The position numbers and the translations under genes were made by a program. This document shows, piece by piece, positions 13,917 through 21,043 of a stretch of 34,689 nt of DNA. Under the pieces are notes generated by a model that saw only the letters and a list, made by a program, of their open reading frames with translations, did not search any database and was not told where the DNA came from. Source of the stretch: a bacterium (lineage in GTDB: Bacteria > Arandabacterota > Arandabacteria > Arandabacterales > Arandabacteraceae); the NCBI GenBank assembly GCA_029933125.1, contig JAOZOU010000013.1, positions 1 to 34,689 of the forward strand, in the 5' to 3' direction. The stretch's first letter is position 1. Each line of letters opens with the position of its first letter.

Positions 13917-16754
13917 GTGCGTCCGAGGTTTGTCATCTTCACGTTGCTGCTCGGCATAGCGGGCATTACCACCCTGATTGCGACTGCCCGGCCAGCCGTG
14001 GCTGTCTTCACAGTCTCGCCCGCTAGCTTTTTCTTTGTCGGCTTGGCTCTGCTCGTTACAGTGTTGCCAGTTCGTGGACTCCGCGGTGTTTCGAGGCTCG
14101 ATTTGACTCCGCTACCGCTTCTTACAATGGCACTCCTTTACGGGACTGCGGCAGCGACAGTCACTGCATGGGCAAGTGGTGCGATTGCGAGTTTAGCTTC
14201 GCCGACTGGAAAAGCCAAATCCGACGCCCTCAGGGTGGTCTTCAACAGTAGCAAGCGCTCACTTTGTGTGCTGGCAGCTGGGTTGCTTCTATGGGGAAGA
14301 GACCCTGGGAGCGGTCTTGGTGAGCTACCAGGCTGGCATATTCTTGCCCGCCTGCTCATAGCTCACGCTGCCTACTTCTCGATATCGACGTGGCTGCTTT
14401 CATTTGGTCTCTGGCTCAGAGATGGAAGGAATCCTTTCCAGGTATGGCGTGCCAACTTTCGCTGGGGTGCACTGGTCTCCTGGAGCACACCTCTGGGTGC
14501 ATATCTGCTTGCCCTCTTCTGTCTCCGCGGTGGGTTTCTGCTGATCGGTATCCTCATCGGAGTGGGCCTTCTTGGAATCTACGTCGCCCGTGATCATGTC
14601 CGTATTTACACATCCTTCCTCAACCTGGTAGATGCCTTGCGCATGGCTCGTGATGGTAACCTGCCACACCTTAAGGGTGAGACAGAGCGGGTGGTAGATC
14701 TCGCAACAAGGCTGGCTCAGCGCATGAAGCTTCCCCGTCGCGCTGTAGAGCTGGTTGAGCGAGCAGCAATGCTTCACAACGTTGGCTACATATCGGTTGA
14801 CAGAGACACTGTGCTGAAGCCTGCCAAACTCACTGAGAGTGAGATGGGCGAGATCCGGGGTCATCCGGAAAGTGGCATGCGCATCCTTCGTGAAGTCGAA
14901 GGACTTGACGAAGTTGCTCAAATTGTCCTCAACCATCATGAGAGCCCGGACGGCAGCGGCTATCCCAAAGGTCTCAGACTGGAGCAGATACCGCTCGAAG
15001 CTTCCATAGTGAAGGTGGCAGAGGCTTATGTGGCAATGCGGAGTGAGCGTCCCCACCGAGCCAGACCTCTGACTCACGAGGAAGCGCTCGAGGTAATAGC
15101 TGATGAGAGTGGCAGGAGTTTTGATGCTACCGTTGCCTACTATCTCTTCGATCTCTTGGGACGCTCTGACCTGGCTGAGCGGGTCTCCGGTGGCTTTGGC
15201 GCGCCGAGGCGAGCTGAGCTCAGGCGAAGGCTCTTGCCAAAGCAGTCCAGGCCGGTGCGCTTCCTACCCGAGTCCCCTGAGGAGCGGATTCTCATGCTCA
15301 AGGGGGCTGGACTGGTTGCAGTGACGACGATCCTGGTTGTTATCTTCGGGAGACTGCGGTTTGCTGGAGCAACCGAAGGGCTCGATGCAACTGTGAGTAT
15401 CTTCTTCGCCGCCCTCCTCGGGCTTGCTGGTTTGCGAGCTGTGCGACTTTCCTGGGGTGCATATGTCTCAGCGTCAACGGCAATAGTCCTGCCAATGGCA
15501 CTTCTGGGCGGACCCATCTACGCTGTGCTTTTTGGATTGGGAGCAATAGGCTGGGGGCTAATCCACGAGCCAGACAAGGCACTCGGAAAGCACTCAAGAC
15601 CCAATCCTGTCCCGAAGGCGGCAAGCAATGGTGGCATAGCGGGTCTTATCAAGGCGAAAGCTCGGGCGCATAGACTCTCACCTGTTACGAGCTACGGTCT
15701 GGTCTTATCGGTAGCCGGAGTGGCTAGCTCAGTGACCCACAGACTTGGCATGAGGCTTGGAAGTGCCCTTATGCAGATCGGGCTGGGAGGATGGAGCTGG
15801 GATCTCTTGGGCTTTCTCTTCACAGTTACCACATTCTATCTCATCGAGACCGGGCTCATGAGTGCACTGCTCTCCCGAGATGGCATGCACCTTTCACCCT
15901 GGCGCCTCTGGCAGCGCAACTATCTCAAGATCTTTCCTGAGCCTCTTACCTATGCCGTCTGCGGTTATGCCATCTATCTGGGCTATGGCATGCTCGGACT
16001 TTGGGCTACGCTCCCGCTCTTCCTCTTCCCCACTTTCTGGCGACACCTGGCACTCCTGAGAAGAGTCGAGCTCGTCAAGATAAAGGATAGCCTCCTCAGA
16101 GCCATCGCAAAAGCAATCGACGAGAAGGATCGCTACACTGGCGGACACTCCGCAAGTGTCGTTGAACTCAGTGTAGCCATTGCGCGAGAGATGGGTATGA
16201 GTGAACGCTTCGTTGAGGAACTTGAAGAAGCTGCAATCAGACATGACCTGGGCAAGGTTTCCTGGCCTAACCAGGTGCTCCGGAAGCCAGCCCGTCTGAA
16301 TGAGCACGAAGAGGAGACCTACAAGCTAACTCATCCTGACGTGAGCGCTGAGATAGCTCGCCGGGCAGGCTCATCCGGGTCAGTGTGCGACATGATAAAG
16401 TATCACCACGAGCGCTGGGATGGAGAGGGCTATCCTCACAGACTTAAAGGTGAGGAGATACCTGTGGGTGCGCGTATTCTTTGTGTTGCCGATTCCTTCG
16501 ATGCAATGATCCACGATCGCTGGTATCGGAGACGTCGCATGCTCGATGATGCTATCGAGGAACTCAAGCGCTGTAGCGGTAGCCAATTTGACCCACAGGT
16601 TGTTGGAGCTTTCATGCGCCTTACCACAAAGATCGATCTTGAGCAGCTTGTCGGCAGGGTGGAGGCTGAAGTCAAGATCACCCCGCCTCTTGAGCAACTC
16701 GAGGAGCAGCCCGCAGAACGCATCTCCGAGGTCACCACCCAGTCCCGAGCGTAG
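13917..16754 (+). CDS. Two-module membrane HD-GYP domain protein
   Basis: The protein has two repeats of [membrane helices + HD-GYP]. Module 1: helices in residues 5-235, then an HD-GYP domain with MLHN (287-288 in place of HD), NHHESPDGSGYPKG (HHE at 340, DGSGYP at 345). Module 2: helices in about 455-715, then a complete domain with IRHDLGK (HD at 776-777), YHHERWDGEGYP and an IPVGARILCVADSFDAM tail. HD-GYP proteins hydrolyse cyclic di-GMP or related dinucleotides at a metal centre. Module 1 lacks the catalytic Asp and is probably regulatory. GTG 13917 follows aaggggagg; GTG 13899 is also in frame. Length, 945 residues, is about twice a single-module protein. Transcription is probably sigma-54 dependent. 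Confidence 0.9.
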   Translation: MRPRFVIFTLLLGIAGITTLIATARPAVAVFTVSPASFFFVGLALLVTVLPVRGLRGVSRLDLTPLPLLTMALLYGTAAATVTAWASGAIASLASPTGKAKSDALRVVFNSSKRSLCVLAAGLLLWGRDPGSGLGELPGWHILARLLIAHAAYFSISTWLLSFGLWLRDGRNPFQVWRANFRWGALVSWSTPLGAYLLALFCLRGGFLLIGILIGVGLLGIYVARDHVRIYTSFLNLVDALRMARDGNLPHLKGETERVVDLATRLAQRMKLPRRAVELVERAAMLHNVGYISVDRDTVLKPAKLTESEMGEIRGHPESGMRILREVEGLDEVAQIVLNHHESPDGSGYPKGLRLEQIPLEASIVKVAEAYVAMRSERPHRARPLTHEEALEVIADESGRSFDATVAYYLFDLLGRSDLAERVSGGFGAPRRAELRRRLLPKQSRPVRFLPESPEERILMLKGAGLVAVTTILVVIFGRLRFAGATEGLDATVSIFFAALLGLAGLRAVRLSWGAYVSASTAIVLPMALLGGPIYAVLFGLGAIGWGLIHEPDKALGKHSRPNPVPKAASNGGIAGLIKAKARAHRLSPVTSYGLVLSVAGVASSVTHRLGMRLGSALMQIGLGGWSWDLLGFLFTVTTFYLIETGLMSALLSRDGMHLSPWRLWQRNYLKIFPEPLTYAVCGYAIYLGYGMLGLWATLPLFLFPTFWRHLALLRRVELVKIKDSLLRAIAKAIDEKDRYTGGHSASVVELSVAIAREMGMSERFVEELEEAAIRHDLGKVSWPNQVLRKPARLNEHEEETYKLTHPDVSAEIARRAGSSGSVCDMIKYHHERWDGEGYPHRLKGEEIPVGARILCVADSFDAMIHDRWYRRRRMLDDAIEELKRCSGSQFDPQVVGAFMRLTTKIDLEQLVGRVEAEVKITPPLEQLEEQPAERISEVTTQSRA

Positions 16755-16832
16755 TCTGGCCGCTAGGCAAGGAGAACGGGTATGAAATGCCGCGCCTTAT
16801 GGATCTAATCAGAAGCTAGCCGAATGTCAGTG

Positions 16833-17564
16833 TCACCGCGATACAGGCGCCATTAGTTCTTCACGATCAAGGCGAAAACTTGCGAGACATAGGAATCCGA
16901 TCAGCAGCAGGCAGAAAATAGCCACCAATCCCAGTAGCTTCCAGCTCACCATCAGATGCCGTGCGGCGAGTACGGGAACGATGAAGCAAGCGCTGGCGGC
17001 ACCGCCACTGGCAAAGCGGGAGAGCACCGCATGTGAAGTACGCAGGTGGAAGAATCCCGTGGCTGCAGAGACTGAAAAGGCTAAAACGGGAAAGAGGCAG
17101 AAGAAGAACACGAAGCCTTGGGCAGTCGGCAGAAATATAGGCGCCGATGGACCTCGAAATAGATTGATCACCAATGTTGACATCCAGACTATGAATGTTG
17201 CGAAAGAATAGCTGACTATGAAAACAAAAAGGGTCTTGCCCAGCCAGACCGAGACCGGGCGCAATGGGGTTGCAAGAAGTACTTCAATAGTCCCTGAGAG
17301 CCGTTCCTTATCGAAGACGGCAGTTGTGAAAATCGTCGAAGCGATAAGGTAAGCCGCAAATGAAAAGAAAGTGTAGAGCGTGCCCCTCGTCAGCTCCACA
17401 CCATGTTGAAGACCACTTCGGAGGAAGAGAAGCGGTGGAAAGGAAAAGCTTGGTATGGAGACTATGGATGCAACAAGCGTGGCGATTAGCATTGTTCGCT
17501 TGTCTCGCTGCTCGCTAAATTCCTTCCATAGAATGACCAGTGCTTGCTGCCACGTTGAGTTCAT
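16833..17564 (-). CDS. ABC-2 type transporter permease
   Basis: The true start is ATG 17564 (MNSTWQQALVILWKEFSEQR), overlapping the ATPase stop by 4 nt (ATGA), so the two are translationally coupled. The 243-residue product has about six hydrophobic helices and the ABC-2/NatB-like block FDKERLSGTIEVLLATPLRP after the second one, which contacts the ATPase. It ends with a basic SFRLDREELMAPVSR. With the ATPase it forms an exporter. The link to a SPASM maturase relic and small-peptide genes upstream suggests peptide export or immunity; that is inferred from context. Confidence 0.88.
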   Translation of the reverse strand: MNSTWQQALVILWKEFSEQRDKRTMLIATLVASIVSIPSFSFPPLLFLRSGLQHGVELTRGTLYTFFSFAAYLIASTIFTTAVFDKERLSGTIEVLLATPLRPVSVWLGKTLFVFIVSYSFATFIVWMSTLVINLFRGPSAPIFLPTAQGFVFFFCLFPVLAFSVSAATGFFHLRTSHAVLSRFASGGAASACFIVPVLAARHLMVSWKLLGLVAIFCLLLIGFLCLASFRLDREELMAPVSR

Positions 17565-18508
17565 TCGCCTATCCTCAACTGATAATAGTCGGTGAGGTTG
17601 CACTGCTCGACCTCGATCGATCTTACCCTTATCCCATCGTGTTGCAGTCTAGAGGACAGGTCATCCGGCATGTTGCGCTCTTTCAGGAGAACTTCCACAT
17701 AACCGTCGCGGGGAATTGCGAAGTGCACAATCGGTATGGAAAGAAGGGCATTCCTGAGATCATCAACCTTTTCGCTCTCGCTCGGCACGATTCTGAGCTT
17801 GCAACCTTCAAGGCGCTTCAGAAGATCTGCAGGCTTGCCTTCACTGCAAATCCTCCCCCTGGCGATGAAAATAACACGGTCGCAGATCTCTTCTATCTCA
17901 TGCAGGTTATGGGAGCTCAGCAGCACAGCTCCACCATTGCGTGCGAATTCCCTCAAGAGTTCCCGGACAAACTGTTGCTGCCTGGGGTCGAGCCCAGATG
18001 TAGGTTCATCCAGAAGCAGCAGCTCGGGATCGTGCACGAAAAGCCGTGCCAGCAAGAGCCTTTGCCGCATACCCTTGGACAGGGTACCAGCCAGGCGGTG
18101 TGCCAGATGGGCAATGTCAAACTGTTGCAGGAGCTTGCTAATCCTGCCGTGTGGGTCATCGAGGCGATGAATCTTAGCAAAGAGAAGTAGGTTGTTGTAT
18201 ACCGTGAGATCATCGTAGGGGTGAGGAACTTCGGGTAGAAACGCAAATCTTGTGCGTGCTGGTGAGGTCTCAGGCCATGGATCAGTCATAAACACCTGGA
18301 CAGTGCCCTTGGTAGGCTTGAGGAGACCGGCGATCAGTCGAATGGTCGTTGTCTTGCCTGCTCCGTTGGGACCGACATAGCCCAGAATCTCGCCGCGATC
18401 CAGCCAGAGGTCAACGTCCTCAAGAGCTGGGATGTGGTTGAAACATTTGCTTACCCCACTCAGCAAGACTACTTTTTCGCTACTGACAAGCTTAGAGTCG
18501 CTGGTCAT
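17561..18508 (-). CDS. ABC transporter ATP-binding protein
   Basis: This is a 315-residue ABC ATPase of the ABC-2 exporter type. Walker A is GPNGAGKTT (46-54), signature LSKGMRQR (143-150), Walker B LLLLDEP (163-169) and H-loop His200 (SSHNLHE). The extra ~90 C-terminal residues are common in CcmA/NatA-type subunits. Start: ATG 18508 (MTSDSKLVSSEK) with SD gcagga; the upstream in-frame extension to 18577 overlaps the maturase relic in another frame and is not used. The relic's stop (18492-18494) lies 17 nt inside this gene, the arrangement of a translationally coupled operon. Confidence 0.93.
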   Translation of the reverse strand: MTSDSKLVSSEKVVLLSGVSKCFNHIPALEDVDLWLDRGEILGYVGPNGAGKTTTIRLIAGLLKPTKGTVQVFMTDPWPETSPARTRFAFLPEVPHPYDDLTVYNNLLLFAKIHRLDDPHGRISKLLQQFDIAHLAHRLAGTLSKGMRQRLLLARLFVHDPELLLLDEPTSGLDPRQQQFVRELLREFARNGGAVLLSSHNLHEIEEICDRVIFIARGRICSEGKPADLLKRLEGCKLRIVPSESEKVDDLRNALLSIPIVHFAIPRDGYVEVLLKERNMPDDLSSRLQHDGIRVRSIEVEQCNLTDYYQLRIGE

Positions 18509-18701
18509 TGCTATGCTCCTGCCCTGCGAAGATGGAGACCATACCACAGTTCTGCTCAGCCCATCGGCAGGTAACATCTTCTCGCTGGATCACACTCATA
18601 GCTCTCAATGGGCAGTATGCACAATACGCACTGTATTTGCAAGGCTGACACTGCTCCGGTCTCGGAACCTTAACCTCACGAAGTGTGTGGAGTATATCTT
18701 C
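18492..18701 (-). pseudogene. C-terminal relic of a radical SAM/SPASM peptide maturase
   Basis: This 69-codon open stretch has no start codon before its motif and is bounded upstream by an in-frame TAA (18702-18704). It reads EDILHTLREVKVPRPEQCQP, then CKYSAYCAYCPLRAM, then EDVTCRWAEQNC: Cys at 18, 21, 27, 30, 45 and 52. C-x2-C-x5-C-x2-C-P-x-x-A with a later C-R-x-A is the auxiliary Fe-S cluster tail of SPASM radical SAM enzymes that modify ribosomal peptides. The same frame stays open 23 codons beyond the TAA, but nothing there resembles the radical SAM core. Its stop overlaps the ABC ATPase start by 17 nt, so an ancestral maturase-exporter operon is likely. Position and motif support the call; the family is not certain. 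Confidence 0.65.
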
Positions 18702-18757
18702 TTATCTCATTCGTGGCACTAGGAGGTTGTCGAGTTCTCGTTCGGCTCTTACCCAAC

Positions 18758-18958
18758 TTAGGAGTGACTAGCAACCCACCGGATCAAATCCGCAACGAGC
18801 TGAGTGATCATATGACCACCGAAGATCATGAATGTGAATACCACGAATGCCTTCACGGACTCCCTCGGGTCAGCAAATGTGACTTTACGGTTCCAAACCA
18901 GCGTGGAAAAGGCTAGTGCACCGGCGCAACTGCCGATGACCAGGATCAACCTACCCAT
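18758..18958 (-). CDS. Small two-helix membrane protein
   Basis: A 66-residue protein (MGRLILVIGSCAGALAFSTL...) with a perfect SD (aaggaggttacatt-ATG). Helix 1 is about residues 4-21. After a polar loop (NRKVTFADPRESVK), helix 2 is about 37-60 with an internal GG. The R-x-S-V-K plus GG pattern also occurs in the next small protein upstream (19213-19401: IRSVRG...LGG), so they may be distant homologues. It lies in the putative sigma-54 operon, directly before the maturase relic and exporter. Function unknown; immunity protein, substrate or accessory subunit are options. Confidence 0.6.
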   Translation of the reverse strand: MGRLILVIGSCAGALAFSTLVWNRKVTFADPRESVKAFVVFTFMIFGGHMITQLVADLIRWVASHS

Positions 18959-19212
18959 AATGTAACCTCCTTATGTTGGTACTGTCAGGAAACCCTTGTT
19001 CATGGCAATCCTGGGACACTGAGCATCGGTAGTCCTTCCTATTGTCAATGATTCCATATTTCTTGCACCAGCAATTCTCTTGGCAAAGCTGGCTTTTCTC
19101 TGCCTGTCTCAGTACTAGGATTTGTCAATGCAAGTGTTGCGATTTGCTGTTGCAGAGCTCCAGCAGCCTGCCGCGAGCAGCGCTTTGGCTAGGCGCTTCC
19201 GAAGAAACGATG

Positions 19213-19401
19213 TTACCAGCTGAATATCCTCGTTCTGATGGTTTCGGCTATCCAAATGCCGCCCAAATCTGCTAGCAGCAAAGGAACTATACCCCTGACG
19301 CTACGGATAAAGTCGACTCCAGTGCGCTTGACAACAAACTCCAAGTAGATGTATGTCCCGAGACTCACACCAATGATAATATCTATTAGTGTCTTGTTCA
19401 C
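19213..19401 (-). CDS. Small two-helix membrane protein
   Basis: A 62-residue ORF from GTG 19401 with SD ggaggtgg 6 nt upstream. It reads MNKTLIDIIIGVSLGTYIYL, a first helix, then a basic loop (VVKRTGVDFIRSVRG) and a second hydrophobic stretch IVPLLLADLGGIWIAETI. It is on the same strand as, and similar in size and layout to, the small protein at 18758. No database family is recognised. The 254 bp between them contain no other gene that I can support. Confidence 0.55.
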   Translation of the reverse strand: MNKTLIDIIIGVSLGTYIYLEFVVKRTGVDFIRSVRGIVPLLLADLGGIWIAETIRTRIFSW

Positions 19402-19437
19402 GTAACCACCTCCGGTGCTTTGAAGAATAGTAGTTGG

Positions 19438-19647
19438 CTACTTCACCAAACATATACCATATCGACTATGATGCAATTCGCCGGAATGCTCCTGCCATGC
19501 TCCACAGAGAGCCCCGAGCGTACTGGCAGCTGCGCCACCACCGGGGACTTCCCGGAAGATATCCTGCCAGCCGCTGTCACTACGCGTAGCTTCGACGATA
19601 CCGACGGTTAGTCTACTATCTGAGCAATCCCAGGAAGCCACATGCAC
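19438..19647 (-). CDS. Possible small peptide precursor with double-glycine motif
   Basis: The ORF starts at GTG 19647, 8 nt after an AGGAGG that lies inside the end of the lipoprotein gene, and overlaps that gene by 32 nt. It encodes 69 residues: an N-terminal part (MHVASWDCSDSRLTVGIVEA...), then IFREVPGGGAAASTLGALCG and a polar Cys/His-containing tail. V-x-GG followed by a small-residue stretch resembles double-glycine leader cleavage sites of bacteriocins. Against this, the N-terminal part is unlike known leaders and nothing proves translation. It lies between the lipoprotein and the small membrane proteins. Confidence 0.35.
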   Translation of the reverse strand: MHVASWDCSDSRLTVGIVEATRSDSGWQDIFREVPGGGAAASTLGALCGAWQEHSGELHHSRYGICLVK

Positions 19648-20383
19648 TGGTAGCACCTCCTATTATCAGTCCATCTACAATTGCATCCGTAGCGCTATTG
19701 CCGGATCTGTAGCTCACGATACCACCAGCAACTCCTCCGATAACATCCATACCGGCAATAAGTAGCGGCGGGGCAACTGACAGCATTGGGAATGGGTCAG
19801 TGCTACAAGATGCTTGCTCCCAGAGTTCCTTACTGTGCCGTGCAATTGCCACCTGAAGCAGGAGCAAGTCCTTCTCAATCACAGGAATCTCAGCCGTGTC
19901 TACCTTCACGCAAATAGCATTGAGAAGATGAGTCGAAGCTTGAGAATCGATTGCATCAAGTATCTCAAGACTGAGCTCTGAGAAGCGCCTCGAGAGAGCT
20001 CCCTCACTCTGAAGAGAATCTAGGAAGCTGATGTAGCGCTCTCTGCCGCCATATGCAAGATTCAGTACAAACTCAAGAAGTTCGGCAGGAGGAAACCCGC
20101 GCGGGTGGGGGATACCTGTGAGAATAGCCAGATCTTTGTTGGAGCCGAAGTACTCTTGGACTAGATTGATGGCATCAATCGCTTGCCATTGACTGTCAGG
20201 ATGGGCAGCTACCCTGTCCATCACATAACTGATGCACTCGTTGTGCTCCTTGCCAACCCAGTCGTACGGATTACGGAAAGCTTCGGTTTCCGTTGGCTGG
20301 GTTACGTCAGTCTCGCATCCGAGAACCAAAGCTATCATAGCCAAACTGAGTGTCAAGTATCCTCTTAGCTTTGTGCGGTACAT
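19616..20383 (-). CDS. Lipoprotein with Gly-rich hydrophobic C-terminus
   Basis: ATG 20383 has a strong SD (gaaaggaggttacggca-ATG). Residues 1-23 are a lipoprotein signal (YLTLSLAMIALVLGC, Cys23). The mature start has NPYDWVGKEHNECISYV, a motif I have seen in hypothetical lipoproteins of FCB bacteria, followed by a helical body. The last ~48 residues are unusual: LLIAGMDVIGGVAGGIVSYR, then DAIVDGLIIGGATSACGFLG, a glycine-zipper-like membrane segment reminiscent of class IIb bacteriocins. The gene is the first large one after the sigma-54 promoter at 20677-20692. It could be a peptide precursor, a pore-forming effector or a surface protein; the sequence alone does not decide. Confidence 0.7.
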   Translation of the reverse strand: MYRTKLRGYLTLSLAMIALVLGCETDVTQPTETEAFRNPYDWVGKEHNECISYVMDRVAAHPDSQWQAIDAINLVQEYFGSNKDLAILTGIPHPRGFPPAELLEFVLNLAYGGRERYISFLDSLQSEGALSRRFSELSLEILDAIDSQASTHLLNAICVKVDTAEIPVIEKDLLLLQVAIARHSKELWEQASCSTDPFPMLSVAPPLLIAGMDVIGGVAGGIVSYRSGNSATDAIVDGLIIGGATSACGFLGLLR

Positions 20384-20569
20384 TGCCGTAACCTCCTTTC
20401 TGAACTTGGGGTGTGGGTTGCCCCCAGACTTGGGTTGACCCGTTGCCCACCCCGGGGTGCCAATGGGCGGGCTGTCATTCGACGACCTTGGATGGAGCGG
20501 CCGCTCTGGGGCACAGGTGTCCACGAAGCCCAGACTGAACACTTTCGATGCGCCGCTACTCTTGCTCAT
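20384..20569 (-). other. 62-codon in-frame ORF extension with its own extended SD
   Basis: Upstream of the lipoprotein start the frame stays open to ATG 20569 (MSKSSGASKVFSLGFVDTCA...GTPGWATGQPKSGGNPHPKF). A ten-base SD match (aaaggaggtga) precedes it, though 13-16 nt from this ATG, longer than usual. It has no stop of its own and runs into the lipoprotein. It could be a separately acting leader, an alternative N-terminus, or a chance open frame through GC-rich palindromic DNA (CACCCCGGGGTG at 20448-20459). Confidence 0.3.
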
Positions 20570-20610
20570 CTGTGATGTTGTGTCACCTCCTTTCCCCTGG
20601 TTAGTCTGCT

Positions 20611-20633
20611 GGGGTGATTGCTCTGGTCACCCC
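20611..20633 (-). other. 5' UTR hairpin downstream of the sigma-54 promoter
   Basis: On the transcribed strand GGGGTGA-N9-TCACCCC forms a perfect 7-bp stem, about 35-55 nt after the expected transcription start and before the SD. No T-run follows, so it is not a terminator. It may stabilise or regulate the leader. Confidence 0.5.
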
Positions 20634-20676
20634 ATTACCCACTCTACCACGACGCTCTGCCTCGTCCAGGCTCATG

Positions 20677-20692
20677 AGCAAGCGATGTGCCA
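20677..20692 (-). promoter_or_regulatory. Sigma-54 (-24/-12) promoter of the lipoprotein/small-protein operon
   Basis: The minus strand reads TGGCACA-TCGC-TTGCT: GG and GC are 10 nt apart and 11 of 12 consensus bases match. Transcription would begin near 20666 and run into the lipoprotein, the small proteins and probably the ABC genes. A gene for a GAFTGA-type activator lies immediately upstream. Confidence 0.82.
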
Positions 20693-20824
20693 GCTTGTAC
20701 GTAAACTCCAAAACGAGTGAGCTACTCGACTAACTGACTATCCTCAAAGTAGTTACGGTTGACGCGAGGTGGTCATCGGCGTCAAGATATCCAGCTCTAA
20801 AAGGGTGCAGGTGTAACAACCGGT

Positions 20825-20850
20825 GTGACAGTGTCACGTCACACGTGACA
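20825..20850. promoter_or_regulatory. Palindromic enhancer (upstream activating sequence) candidate
   Basis: GTGACA-G-TGTCAC (20825-20837) overlaps TGTCACG-N5-CGTGACA (20832-20850); both dyads are perfect. The cluster lies about 160-185 bp upstream of the predicted sigma-54 start, the usual place for activator binding, and suits a Fis-type helix-turn-helix dimer. It is probably bound by the adjacent regulator (inference). Confidence 0.7.
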
Positions 20851-21043
20851 GTCTGGCTGTCTTGGTTGTGGGTGCTTGGATCGAAGTGGCAAGAGAACGT
20901 AATGAGCCAGAATCACCCGAGGTTCGGACCGGCGCTAGACTGTAGGGAGAAATAGCGAGCCAATAGTTCCGGTGGGTAGAGATTGGTTGACCATACTGAA
21001 ATTGGGCAACTGAGGTGCAAAGGGCGGGAAAAGGTCGGCCGCT

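Noticed and set aside
16780-16806. Eight-codon ORF (MKCRALWI) with a good SD between convergent genes
   Set aside because: Too short to support and unlike the 20-aa peptide family.
18702-18770. Upstream continuation of the SPASM relic frame beyond the TAA
   Set aside because: It is in frame, but its 23 codons show no maturase similarity and begin at a TAG, so it is not included in the relic.
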